From JAHEYG01 sp044229775 (GTDB lineage: Bacteria; Bacteroidota; Bacteroidia; B-17B0; Aurantibacillaceae), in contig JBGASH010000010.1 of NCBI GenBank assembly GCA_044229775.1, positions 1 through 35,352 on the forward strand: a DNA stretch of 35,352 nt. The letters run 5' to 3'. Positions 17,469-24,007 of this stretch are shown piece by piece. Made by a program: the position numbers and the translations under genes. Numbering within the stretch: position 1 is the first letter of the stretch; each line of letters opens with the position of its first letter. The notes beneath the pieces were generated by a model. The model saw only the letters and a list, made by a program, of their open reading frames with translations, was not told where the DNA came from and did not search any database.

Positions 17469-18715
17469 TAATTGCTTCTTATGGCTTCAACCGGATCCAA
17501 TTGTGACGCACTGTAGGCCGGTACAAACCCGCTTACAATTCCAATAAGAACCGAAATGGTTAAACCTAATATAATATTAGAACGGCTCAAATAAATATCC
17601 ATGTCAATGCCACCTTGGGCTATCATGGTGAGGAAATAGGTTAATAACAGCCCGATGATGCCGCCAATTAATGACAGGAAGATAGATTCAGAAATGAATT
17701 GTAGTAAAATAAAATAATTTTTTGCGCCCAAAGATTTTTGGATCCCAATAATGTGTGTGCGTTCACGAACCGATACAAACATGATATTGGCAATGCCAAA
17801 ACCTCCCACCAAAATGGAGAACCCGCCAATTATCCATCCTGCCAAACCCACAATTTCGAACAACACATCAAAATTCTTACTTATTAAATTGGTTTCGTTT
17901 AGCGCAAAATTATCATCGGCCAAAGGTTTAAGCATGCGTATGCCGCGCATTATTCCAGTAAGCTCATCAATGAGCTGCGCATTTGTAACGCCGGGTTTTG
18001 CTTTAACCGCAATAAAGGGATCACTATTCTCAGAATGAATATCAAACATCAAACTTGCAAAACCATAAGGAATAACCACCGTATTATCCATGCTGTTACC
18101 TAGCATGCTTTCGCCTTCTTTCTTAAAAACACCAATAACGTGTGCTTGTCTCCCGCCAATTTTTATGTCTTTTCCAATGGGATTAGGATCATTTGGAAAT
18201 AATCCTTCCGCGATCTTACTACCTAATACCACCACTTTATAACCCGCTACGCATTCGCCTTCGGTAAAATACCTTCCCTGACTAATTTCAAATGATTTGA
18301 TTTTATAAAAATTGTAAGAGCAACCTGTTACGCCTGCGTTTTGCACAAGGTTACTTTTATACTTCAGTGTTTTGCGCCCACTAATTTTAAAAGCAATGGC
18401 TTCGGCCGATTTGGATTTACGCTCAATGTCAAAAACCTCTTCGTATTTTGGCACCGGCCGCTTCATATATTTCCACCAAGGATAATCAGGACCAAAGGTC
18501 CACGGCCATTTTTGCACGAATACCACATTTTCACCAAGGCTCTGAATACTGGAGCGGATGTTGCCTTCTAAGCTATCTACAATGGTAAATACGATGATGA
18601 TCGCAAAGATTCCAATAGTGATACCGAGCAAGCTTAAAAAAGTACGCAGTTTATTAGCCTTAAGCGAGACCCAGGCAAAAAATACACTTTCTTTTAAAAG
18701 AGATAAAAACAACAT
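17468..18715 (-). CDS. MacB/FtsX-type ABC transporter permease
   Basis: 415 residues with the standard layout of the MacB family. The N-terminal segment is LKANKLRTFLSLLGITIGIFAIIIVFTIVDS (TM1 at about 25-47). A large periplasmic MacB_PCD domain follows (about 50-270). Three TM helices in the FtsX domain (about 285-400) include ANIMFVSVRERTHIIGIQKSLGA and the terminal PVEAIRSN. Such permeases couple cytoplasmic ATP hydrolysis to periplasmic movement, exporting lipoproteins, peptides or drugs. No ATPase gene is adjacent in this window, so the ATP-binding subunit must be elsewhere. It is followed by a coupled small membrane protein. Confidence 0.9.
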   Translation of the reverse strand: MLFLSLLKESVFFAWVSLKANKLRTFLSLLGITIGIFAIIIVFTIVDSLEGNIRSSIQSLGENVVFVQKWPWTFGPDYPWWKYMKRPVPKYEEVFDIERKSKSAEAIAFKISGRKTLKYKSNLVQNAGVTGCSYNFYKIKSFEISQGRYFTEGECVAGYKVVVLGSKIAEGLFPNDPNPIGKDIKIGGRQAHVIGVFKKEGESMLGNSMDNTVVIPYGFASLMFDIHSENSDPFIAVKAKPGVTNAQLIDELTGIMRGIRMLKPLADDNFALNETNLISKNFDVLFEIVGLAGWIIGGFSILVGGFGIANIMFVSVRERTHIIGIQKSLGAKNYFILLQFISESIFLSLIGGIIGLLLTYFLTMIAQGGIDMDIYLSRSNIILGLTISVLIGIVSGFVPAYSASQLDPVEAIRSN

Positions 18716-18815
18716 TTGTTAACGAATATACGAATTGCTAAGCTCCTAATTTGATCAAAATGATGAGTGGTTGGTAGCACTTATGAATTACACCTAATAA
18801 GTTATGAGGTATTGT

Positions 18816-19034
18816 TTACCTCTTATTTGGCGGATCTTTAAAGCCCTGTTCCTGTTTTTTTCGCTGGTAACGGCGCAGCAGGAACATCACCCCGGAGATC
18901 AGGAACATGAAGAAAAAATAAAGCGCGCTGTCGTTGTCCTTAATAATTAAAAAATAAACGGTAATTCCAACCGATAAAGCGGCTGAAAAGATCCAGATGT
19001 ATTCTAATGCTCTAAATATTTTTCGTTGGTCCAC
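18816..19034 (-). CDS. Small two-helix membrane protein of the lptC operon
   Basis: 72 residues with two TM helices (about 12-31 and 37-54) and a strongly basic tail (RRYQRKKQEQGFKDPPNKR). Its start lies 3 bp after the lptC stop codon, so it is the last gene of the coaX-OMP-lptC operon. Not recognised as a named family. Confidence 0.7.
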   Translation of the reverse strand: MDQRKIFRALEYIWIFSAALSVGITVYFLIIKDNDSALYFFFMFLISGVMFLLRRYQRKKQEQGFKDPPNKR

Positions 19035-19037
19035 GGC

Positions 19038-19592
19038 TTATAATTCGTCGTTATTCAATTGTATGGTTCCTGTTGGTTCTGTGATCTGATATTGGGTAAA
19101 ATCCTGATTGCTTTCAAGTCCTTTACCCATAATAATTTCTTTGGCAGTGGCTATCTTAACAAATGCGTCGGAAGTAATTTTCTTTTTAGCCTCATCCCAA
19201 ATTAAATGTTCGGTATTTAATTTTTCACCGTTCTTATTCACCACTTCTACATTATATTTTACCTCCATGCGTTTACTTTCGGTATAATAAATGCCGTAAT
19301 TAGCCTTTAAAGTGGTTTCCGATTTTTGATTCTCGTTATAAAAATCAATTGTTACGCCATTGGGCATTACCATGAATGGTTCTTTTACGTCCTTTTCAAA
19401 GGTGAGTGTTACCGGCGCTTTAATGATCATTTTAAGTTTAGCCGAATCGGTGTACAGCATGGTAATACCTTTTCCCTGTTGGCTAGGCATTAATTTTTGT
19501 TTCATTGCCATGATCTCGGAGCGCTTATTTTCGCATGAGAAAAAAAACAACACCGTAAGCAAACATAAAATATGTGTGAAAAAAAGTTTCAT
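19038..19592 (-). CDS. lptC: LPS export ABC transporter periplasmic protein LptC
   Basis: 184 residues. LptC links the inner-membrane LptBFG complex to the periplasmic LptA bridge that carries lipopolysaccharide to the outer membrane. The N-terminus is a lipoprotein-type signal ending FFFSC (Cys20), as usual for Bacteroidota LptC. The mature domain has the OstA/LptC beta-jellyroll pattern: KLKMIIKAPVTLTFEKD, MVMPNGVTIDFYNE, ETTLKANYGIYY, EVKYNVEVVNKNGEKL, LIWDEAKKKITSDAFVKI. It begins 2 bp after the OMP gene. The position next to coaX and an OMP gene is conserved in Bacteroidota in my knowledge of these genomes. Confidence 0.92.
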   Translation of the reverse strand: MKLFFTHILCLLTVLFFFSCENKRSEIMAMKQKLMPSQQGKGITMLYTDSAKLKMIIKAPVTLTFEKDVKEPFMVMPNGVTIDFYNENQKSETTLKANYGIYYTESKRMEVKYNVEVVNKNGEKLNTEHLIWDEAKKKITSDAFVKIATAKEIIMGKGLESNQDFTQYQITEPTGTIQLNNDEL

Positions 19593-19594
19593 GA

Positions 19595-20581
19595 TTAATC
19601 GTAACGCCGCTTAATGAACCATTCGTCGTTAAAGGTAAGTCCTAAAATAAGTCGAACATAATTTTCTTTGATCAAATTATTATTGATGGATCCCATTTGT
19701 CCGAACTGCGCCGAAATATTTACCATATTGGTTAAAATATGTCCTGATGTTAATTTAAGCGGTTGACCTACCGGTAAACCTATACCCGCTGTAACAGCAT
19801 AATTATTAATGCTCGTGTTTTTTAATTCAAGGAATCCATTACTATAAGAGGCGCCCAGGCGGTATTGAATGCGTTTTCCAAAACTATGATAGCTGTAATT
19901 CGATTTTCCGGGAACAAAGTTAAGTCCAACATTGATCCGGTAACTGTTCTTTAATTCGTTTACCACATCTAAGTATCTAAATTGCTGCCATTGGGTGTAG
20001 GTGAAATCGCCGGCAAGGGTTAAACGTTCACCTTTCTTTACACTTAAACCAAAACCTTGTTCCAAAGGTAATTTGATGGTGTTTCTTTGTCCGCTTATAT
20101 CAAGCACTGTGTCTTTTGGTACTTCATAACCAAATGAACTCAACGAATAATTATAAATTAAGCTATTGTATTTAACTTTTACCAGACTTGGCAGCGAAAG
20201 ATAATACCCAAAAATTATTTTTATGCGTTGTTTTAACTCGCGCTGTTTATAATTATAAATGTTATAGGAAGCCTGCAAACCAAAGTTAGCGGTAAAATCA
20301 CTCACGTCGGTACTACGACTGCGACGGGTATTGTAAAACGAGATAGAACCAGGGTAAATTACATTACTTGTTTGATTAAGGCTGCCAAATAAATAATTCA
20401 GCTTGGTTCCAACGGTAACATCGTATTTTCTTTTTTTGACGAGGTTCGTTCCTAATCCAACAAAGGCTTTATTAATTCCGCCATCGCCAAAATACTGATA
20501 AACCACATCGCCAACGTTAGTAACACTTTGAGTGTTTTCCAAATGATACCCTACATTGGAGTAAGGCATATACCAAAACAA
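19595..20581 (-). CDS. Outer-membrane beta-barrel protein, C-terminal part after a frameshift
   Basis: 328-codon frame whose first candidate start is a TTG inside the other frame. The sequence enters a family-like stretch at MPYSNVGYHLENTQ and continues as alternating amphipathic strands (KYDVTVGTKLNYLFGSL, SDFTANFGLQASYNIY, YRINVGLNFVPGKSNY, RIQYRLGASYSNGFLEL), ending with NYVRLILGLTFNDEWFIKRRYD. This is the barrel of a Bacteroidota OMP (about 450 residues when joined with 20551-20946). The two frames meet around 20555-20575. Adding one base, or removing a TA from GGTATATG, would give a continuous CFG-(x)-MPYSNVGY. Total span 19595-20946 is one base short of a multiple of three. Likely located in the outer membrane; ligand unknown. 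Confidence 0.75.
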   Translation of the reverse strand: MFWYMPYSNVGYHLENTQSVTNVGDVVYQYFGDGGINKAFVGLGTNLVKKRKYDVTVGTKLNYLFGSLNQTSNVIYPGSISFYNTRRSRSTDVSDFTANFGLQASYNIYNYKQRELKQRIKIIFGYYLSLPSLVKVKYNSLIYNYSLSSFGYEVPKDTVLDISGQRNTIKLPLEQGFGLSVKKGERLTLAGDFTYTQWQQFRYLDVVNELKNSYRINVGLNFVPGKSNYSYHSFGKRIQYRLGASYSNGFLELKNTSINNYAVTAGIGLPVGQPLKLTSGHILTNMVNISAQFGQMGSINNNLIKENYVRLILGLTFNDEWFIKRRYD

Positions 20582-20946
20582 CCTCCTGCTTTTTTACGAA
20601 TAGGAAAACCGATACTGGCGTAAGAGAAATTGGAGGTTTTGGTTTTTACATCCGTAACCGTATTACTAAATTTTGAGAACAGGGCCATTCCACCCAGTTC
20701 GTAAGTGGTTAATCGTATATCGGCAATAGCGGCAGGATTGGCCGTATTCATAAATAGCGGAGCTGTACTATCGGGTTTTACCGCGGCATATGCACCGCCC
20801 ATGGCGCTTATTTGAGCGAAACCACTTTGATTTATTTCGCCAATGCCAAAACGCGAATACGGACTGGAGGTAAGATTTTGTGTAAGGCCATTCTTAAAAA
20901 CACAAAAAGTGAGCAGGAAAAAAAATATTTTTAGTGTTGTTTTCAA
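20551..20946 (-). CDS. Outer-membrane protein, N-terminal part before a frameshift (TTG start)
   Basis: 131 codons. The start is a TTG at 20944-20946 that overlaps the coaX stop codon (TTGA). No ATG is near, and the residues after it form an excellent signal peptide (KTTLKIFFFLLTFCVFKNGLTQ), so TTG is accepted. The mature N-terminus, SSPYSRFGIGEINQSGFAQISAMGGAYAA, is the classic opening of Bacteroidota barrel OMPs of the FadL-like superfamily. The frame ends with a family-like ASIGFPIRKKAGGCFG followed by a few aberrant residues and a stop. The barrel continues in the next frame (19595-20581). Confidence 0.75.
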   Translation of the reverse strand: MKTTLKIFFFLLTFCVFKNGLTQNLTSSPYSRFGIGEINQSGFAQISAMGGAYAAVKPDSTAPLFMNTANPAAIADIRLTTYELGGMALFSKFSNTVTDVKTKTSNFSYASIGFPIRKKAGGCFGICLTPM

Positions 20947-21663
20947 GAATTAAATTCTAAAGTGGTGTTAAGGCCCATCAATACCAATTCAGGCTCGGCA
21001 AAGATGCTATTTTTTAAGCGTTTTACAAAGTAAGCGCTGTCTCCTCCGGTTAAAATGGTTATGAGGTCGGGATAGTTCTTTTTATAATCATTAATAAACG
21101 AATCTATTTCGTAAGCGATGCCATTTATGACGCCTGAAAGGATGGATTCTTCGGTTGTTTGTCCTATCACTTTATCAAAACTATCATCAAAATTCACTAA
21201 AGGCAATTTCCCGGTATAATGTTGTAAAGAGCGAAGCCTCATGGCGAGTCCGGGCGAGATAGAACCGCCCAGAAATTCGTTTTTGCTATTGGTAAAATTA
21301 CATTTTACGCATGTGCCGGCATCAATTACCAATACATTATTATTGGGGTGCAATGTAAAGGCGCCAATTGAGGCGGCCAGCCTATCGGCACCCAAAGTAG
21401 CGGCGCTTTTATAGTGGTTTTTGAGGGGAATTGGTGTTTGAGGGGTAAATTCGATCACCTTAAATTTAGTACCAAATTGTGAGATAAATGGCAAATGATC
21501 ATTGGTAACCGAGCTAAAGATACAGTGTTTTATACCCGAAAGACCCGCAACAAAATTAAGGAGGCCTTCAATAGAATTATTAGATCTTAAGGGTATTTGG
21601 TTGGGGGCCTTTAAACAGGGCGGCTTTGATGAGGGTATTCCCGAAATCGATCGCTAAATTCAT
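20943..21663 (-). CDS. coaX: Type III pantothenate kinase (CoaX), frameshifted near the N-terminus
   Basis: CoaX phosphorylates pantothenate, the first step of coenzyme A synthesis. The true start is the ATG at 21661-21663: MNLAIDFGNTLIKAALFKG is the ASKHA phosphate-binding start of the family. This frame then stops within eight codons. The rest of the enzyme continues in the +1 frame as QIPLRSNNSIEGLLNF and onward, including SSVTNDHLPF, TLGADRLAASIGA, VIDAGTCVKCNF, GGSISPGLAMRLRSL, HYTGKLP and LTGGDS. Removing one base from the C5 run (G5 on the plus strand, 21603-21607) gives KGPNQIPL and an intact protein of about 239 residues, the normal length. As written, only an N-terminally shortened product starting at an internal codon (21494) could be made, and it would lack the first ATP-binding motif. 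First gene of the operon. Confidence 0.88.
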
Positions 21664-21732
21664 TATGAAAAGCTAAGATAAATAAAAAAGGCTTATGACG
21701 CTTTGGAATTAGGGTTTTTTGGGATAATATTT

Positions 21733-21761
21733 TTGCAAAACGGATATTTCTGTTAAATTTG
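21733..21761 (+). promoter_or_regulatory. Bacteroidota-type promoter of tRNA-Phe
   Basis: TTG (21733-21735), 18 bp, TAAATTTG (21754-21761), an exact match to the TTG / TAnnTTTG pattern. The -7 box ends 36 bp before the tRNA. Confidence 0.72.
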
Positions 21762-21797
21762 CACCCCGATCCTGATAATTATTGGGAGAGCTGGTTT

Positions 21798-21870
21798 GGT
21801 ACCTTAGCTCAGTCGGTAGAGCAAAGGACTGAAAATCCTTGTGTCCCTGGTTCGATTCCTGGAGGTACCA
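21798..21870 (+). tRNA. tRNA-Phe (anticodon GAA)
   Basis: Full 73-nt cloverleaf. The acceptor stem GGTACCT/AGGTACC is perfect, the D stem is GCTC/GAGC, and the anticodon stem AAGGA/TCCTT encloses loop CTGAAAA with GAA at its centre. The T loop is TTCGATT and the discriminator is A. CCA is not encoded. The T stem CCTGG/CCTGG contains a central U-U mismatch. The promoter is at 21733-21761 and a terminator follows. The last 14 nt of the gene plus CA recur twice downstream (22044-22059 and 22215-22230). Confidence 0.95.
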
Positions 21871-21872
21871 CA

Positions 21873-22059
21873 TTCAAGAGCAAAAAAACCTTCTACTATG
21901 TGGAAGGTTTTTTTATTTTGGACCGAATCGAAAAAAAGCTGGCTTTTTGAGATGAGTGTTCAAAATAAAAACCGAACGCAGTGAGGCTTTTTGCTTTTGC
22001 AGGAGCGGTTCCAAAGGAACTTGTCCGCCGCTGGCGGACAAAATCCTGGAGGTACCACA
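21873..22059 (+). repeat. tRNA-Phe 3'-end module, copy 1
   Basis: 187-bp unit between the tRNA 3' end and the second copy of TCCTGGAGGTACCACA (22044-22059). In order it holds GCAAAAA (21880-21886, pairs with TTTTTGC at 21988-21994), a terminator hairpin, TTTTTATTTTG (21910-21920, pairs with CAAAATAAAAA at 21961-21971), and ACCGAAT. Next come a small hairpin AAAAAGC-TG-GCTTTTT (21933-21948), GAACGCAGTGAGG, the stem GTTCC-AAA-GGAAC, and a 9-bp hairpin TTGTCCGCC-GCT-GGCGGACAA (22021-22041). The unit ends with the tRNA 3'-end copy. It encodes no protein that I can support. Confidence 0.8.
21882..21914 (+). terminator. intrinsic terminator after tRNA-Phe
   Basis: 15-bp stem (21882-21896 with 21900-21914, one G-T pair), loop TAT, T7 tail, 11 bp after the tRNA. 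It is also the first hairpin of the repeat module. Confidence 0.9.
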
Positions 22060-22230
22060 GATGAATACAAAATCCCCGGTTTTACCGGGGATTTTTAGTT
22101 TATGATGAACCGAATAAAGCTTGCTTTTTAAAGCGGAATCGTAAACTAAAAATTTGAGCGCAGCGAGGATTTTGTATTATCAAAATTGGGAACAAAGGAA
22201 CTGGCGCAGCCGAATCCTGGAGGTACCACA
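22060..22230 (+). repeat. tRNA-Phe 3'-end module, copy 2
   Basis: 171-bp unit with the same order of parts as copy 1 but different paired sequences. The outer arms are AATACAAAATCC (22064-22075) and GGATTTTGTATT (22167-22178). Inside are a terminator hairpin, then the arms TTTTTAGTTTA (22092-22102) and TAAACTAAAAA (22142-22152), and ACCGAAT. A small hairpin AAAGC-TT-GCTTT (22116-22127), GAGCGCAGCGAGG and AACAAAGGAACT follow. It ends with TCCTGGAGGTACCACA (22215-22230). The conserved parts show common origin with copy 1. Confidence 0.8.
22069..22095 (+). terminator. terminator-like hairpin inside module copy 2
   Basis: Perfect 11-bp stem (22069-22079 with 22085-22095), loop TTTTA, T-rich 3' side. 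It corresponds in position to the tRNA terminator of copy 1. Confidence 0.75.
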
Positions 22231-22239
22231 TTACCCAGT

Positions 22240-22344
22240 TTATGCCTGAAGCAAACCATTTTTCAAAGTGGTGTAGAAAGCAATGGCTAACAATAGCACT
22301 ATACCCATCCAAAAAAACATTAATATTTTTATTCTTTTCGACAT
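22240..22344 (-). CDS. 34-residue single-pass membrane peptide (hypothetical)
   Basis: Short frame with ATG at 22342-22344 and TAA at 22240-22242. It has a basic start (MSKRIKI), one strongly hydrophobic helix (LMFFWMGIVLLLAIAFY) and a short polar tail (TTLKNGLLQA). The topology is that of a real small membrane protein, and a longer overlapping frame on the same strand runs through the tRNA 3'-end copy and looks meaningless. No promoter or homologue can be claimed. It ends 9 bp from the last tRNA 3'-end copy. Confidence 0.4.
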   Translation of the reverse strand: MSKRIKILMFFWMGIVLLLAIAFYTTLKNGLLQA

Positions 22345-22425
22345 ATTTCTGCATTTTAATTTCTTAATTAATTGTTTTTTGTATCAACACTGGTCCTAAT
22401 AAAAATCCATATTATTAAGTTTAAT

Positions 22426-23229
22426 TTACCCACCTGTTATTTCGCGGGTGCTATCTTGCGATTTTTTTATACTCAACCTTTTTGCCACATCAATTCCATT
22501 AACACGCACCCGAATGATATAATTCCCCGGACTGTTATCAAGCAAAATTATTGACCTGCTGTTCTGAACCTTCAATACTTTATTACGAATCCATTCTCCT
22601 TTCTCCATTGAAAAAATATCTATTTTGGCTTCAGAAACATTTTGCAAACTAAATTTTACCTGAGCTCCCAGAGAAAAAGGATATATTTCTATGTTATCGG
22701 GAACGAACCGTTTGGGATCAGCTCCTTTAGGCCGTATGACAGTTATGGTCTTCTTTATGATCTTTGTACAGTAATTATCGGACGCCGTTAGTTCAACGGT
22801 AAATGTTCCTTCTTTATTAAATACATGCTCCGGATTAAATTTATCACTTGAGGCACTTCCATCACCAAAATTCCATGATAAAGTATTATGACCGATTGTT
22901 AAGTTGGTGAAATTAAATCCTGAACTTCCTAATACAACTGTATCGCTTTTATTATTAAAATTTACCTCAAGTTTCGAAAGTCCGCCACCAGAAATAAGTG
23001 TTGGATCTTTGCAAGCAACTGACCCGTTTTTTACCAAACCTTTACTGTTTTTATTGCTTAAATTACTTTCCGAATTTACGTCTGAAGGAACTTTAATAAG
23101 TGTATCTCCTTTTGAAAAAACATAAACACCTGTTACCTTCTTTCCGGCTACCGGGTTAAGATCTATTTTGTTATTTGAAAAAACTAAATAGCTAAGGCCG
23201 GTTAAAATTAATGTGATAATTGTTTTCAT
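22426..23229 (-). CDS. Secreted PKD-domain protein
   Basis: 267 residues. The signal peptide is about 1-18 (MKTIITLILTGLSYLVFS). A Ser/Asn/Lys-rich segment follows. A PKD domain lies at about 105-165 with the hallmark SWNFGDGSASSDKFNPEHVF, EGTFTVELTASD and a closing KKTITVI. The last 90 residues (NIEIYPFSLGAQVKFSLQ, KIDIFSMEKGEW, GNYIIRVRVNG) resemble a T9SS sorting domain but lack the usual YPNP. PKD domains mediate surface interactions, often with glycans or other envelope proteins. Same direction as the receiver/OMP genes upstream, but separated from them by 137 bp. Confidence 0.78.
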   Translation of the reverse strand: MKTIITLILTGLSYLVFSNNKIDLNPVAGKKVTGVYVFSKGDTLIKVPSDVNSESNLSNKNSKGLVKNGSVACKDPTLISGGGLSKLEVNFNNKSDTVVLGSSGFNFTNLTIGHNTLSWNFGDGSASSDKFNPEHVFNKEGTFTVELTASDNYCTKIIKKTITVIRPKGADPKRFVPDNIEIYPFSLGAQVKFSLQNVSEAKIDIFSMEKGEWIRNKVLKVQNSRSIILLDNSPGNYIIRVRVNGIDVAKRLSIKKSQDSTREITGG

Positions 23230-23366
23230 GGTTATTTTTTTTATAGTTTATAATTGATTAATTGTTATTTTATTTACTACTTCAATTTTCTTAAAACAAG
23301 GGTCCGTAAAAACAAGACGCTTATTAATATAATTTCGAGTATCATGGCTTTTGGTTTAATGGTTAA

Positions 23367-23972
23367 TTACTTTTTCTGAATAAGTTTAAAACTCACACCT
23401 ACATTTAACATCACAGATGCATCTACGAGATCTCTGTTCTTAAATTGGCTTAGCTGAGGCACTCCTATTGTTTTATAAACTCCCGCCCCAATGGCTCCAA
23501 AAAAACTTACTGGTCCAGTTTTAAAAAAGTTAACCCCAAATCCGATGTGCTGTTCAATCACATTGATCCGTGCCGATTGAAAATAGCCGGCGTTTTCAGG
23601 ACTTATAAAACTTTCTTGCTTTATGGTGTTATTACCTAAGTAAGCATTATTGAAAGACGCCACATCACAAAAAAGAAACACTTCATGTTGGTCGCCAGGG
23701 TTCAAAATAAAATTATAGCCGGCTTTTAATCCACAAACATTTAAATGTTTTTTCTGGATATTTACTCCCAAAGAAAACTGATGTTTGTTGTTTTTATAAT
23801 AGAGTTGGGGAGAAATTACTGAGCCAAGTCCTGCTCCGCTAACACTATTTTTAAGCATCAGTCCCATAGAAGGGCCTTGAGCCGCCGTTGGCTTGTTCAT
23901 CATAATAAAAGCCATTAAAGCTAAATAGGTAATGATGGTTTTGCAGTGGTTTAAAGTGATGTTTGTTTTCAT
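23367..23972 (-). CDS. Small outer-membrane beta-barrel-like protein
   Basis: 201 residues from the ATG at 23970-23972. The frame extends upstream, but the residues before it are not signal-like. The signal peptide is long (KTNITLNHCKTIITYLALMAFIMMNKPTAAQ, split by a hydrophobic core ending near 31). The mature part shows alternating strands (SVISPQLYYKNNKHQFSLGV, HLNVCGLKAGYNFI, HEVFLFCDVASF, VIEQHIGFGVNFF, SFFGAIGAGVYK, ASVMLNVGVSFKLIQKK) with an aromatic/basic end, as in small barrels. It lies 35 bp after the degenerate receiver gene, so the two are probably co-transcribed. Specific family not recognised. Confidence 0.7.
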   Translation of the reverse strand: MKTNITLNHCKTIITYLALMAFIMMNKPTAAQGPSMGLMLKNSVSGAGLGSVISPQLYYKNNKHQFSLGVNIQKKHLNVCGLKAGYNFILNPGDQHEVFLFCDVASFNNAYLGNNTIKQESFISPENAGYFQSARINVIEQHIGFGVNFFKTGPVSFFGAIGAGVYKTIGVPQLSQFKNRDLVDASVMLNVGVSFKLIQKK

Positions 23973-24007
23973 GGTTGTTTTTTTAAGGGTTATTTTTCTA
24001 AGTTTTA

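Noticed and set aside
21759..21950. 63-residue open frame across the tRNA
   Set aside because: It reads straight through the tRNA and terminator (AQSVEQRTENPC...), a well-known type of false frame.
21798..22230. Attachment site of a full integrative element
   Set aside because: The repeated tRNA ends enclose only 171-187 bp and no integrase; a classical genomic island is not present inside them.
22100..22354. 84-residue minus-strand frame over module copy 2
   Set aside because: It runs through the tRNA 3'-end copy and the inverted repeats, and its first part overlaps the better small membrane peptide in another frame.
23277..23345. 22-residue hydrophobic frame between the PKD protein and the small barrel gene
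   Set aside because: Too short to support without conservation data; hydrophobicity in AT-rich DNA can arise by chance.
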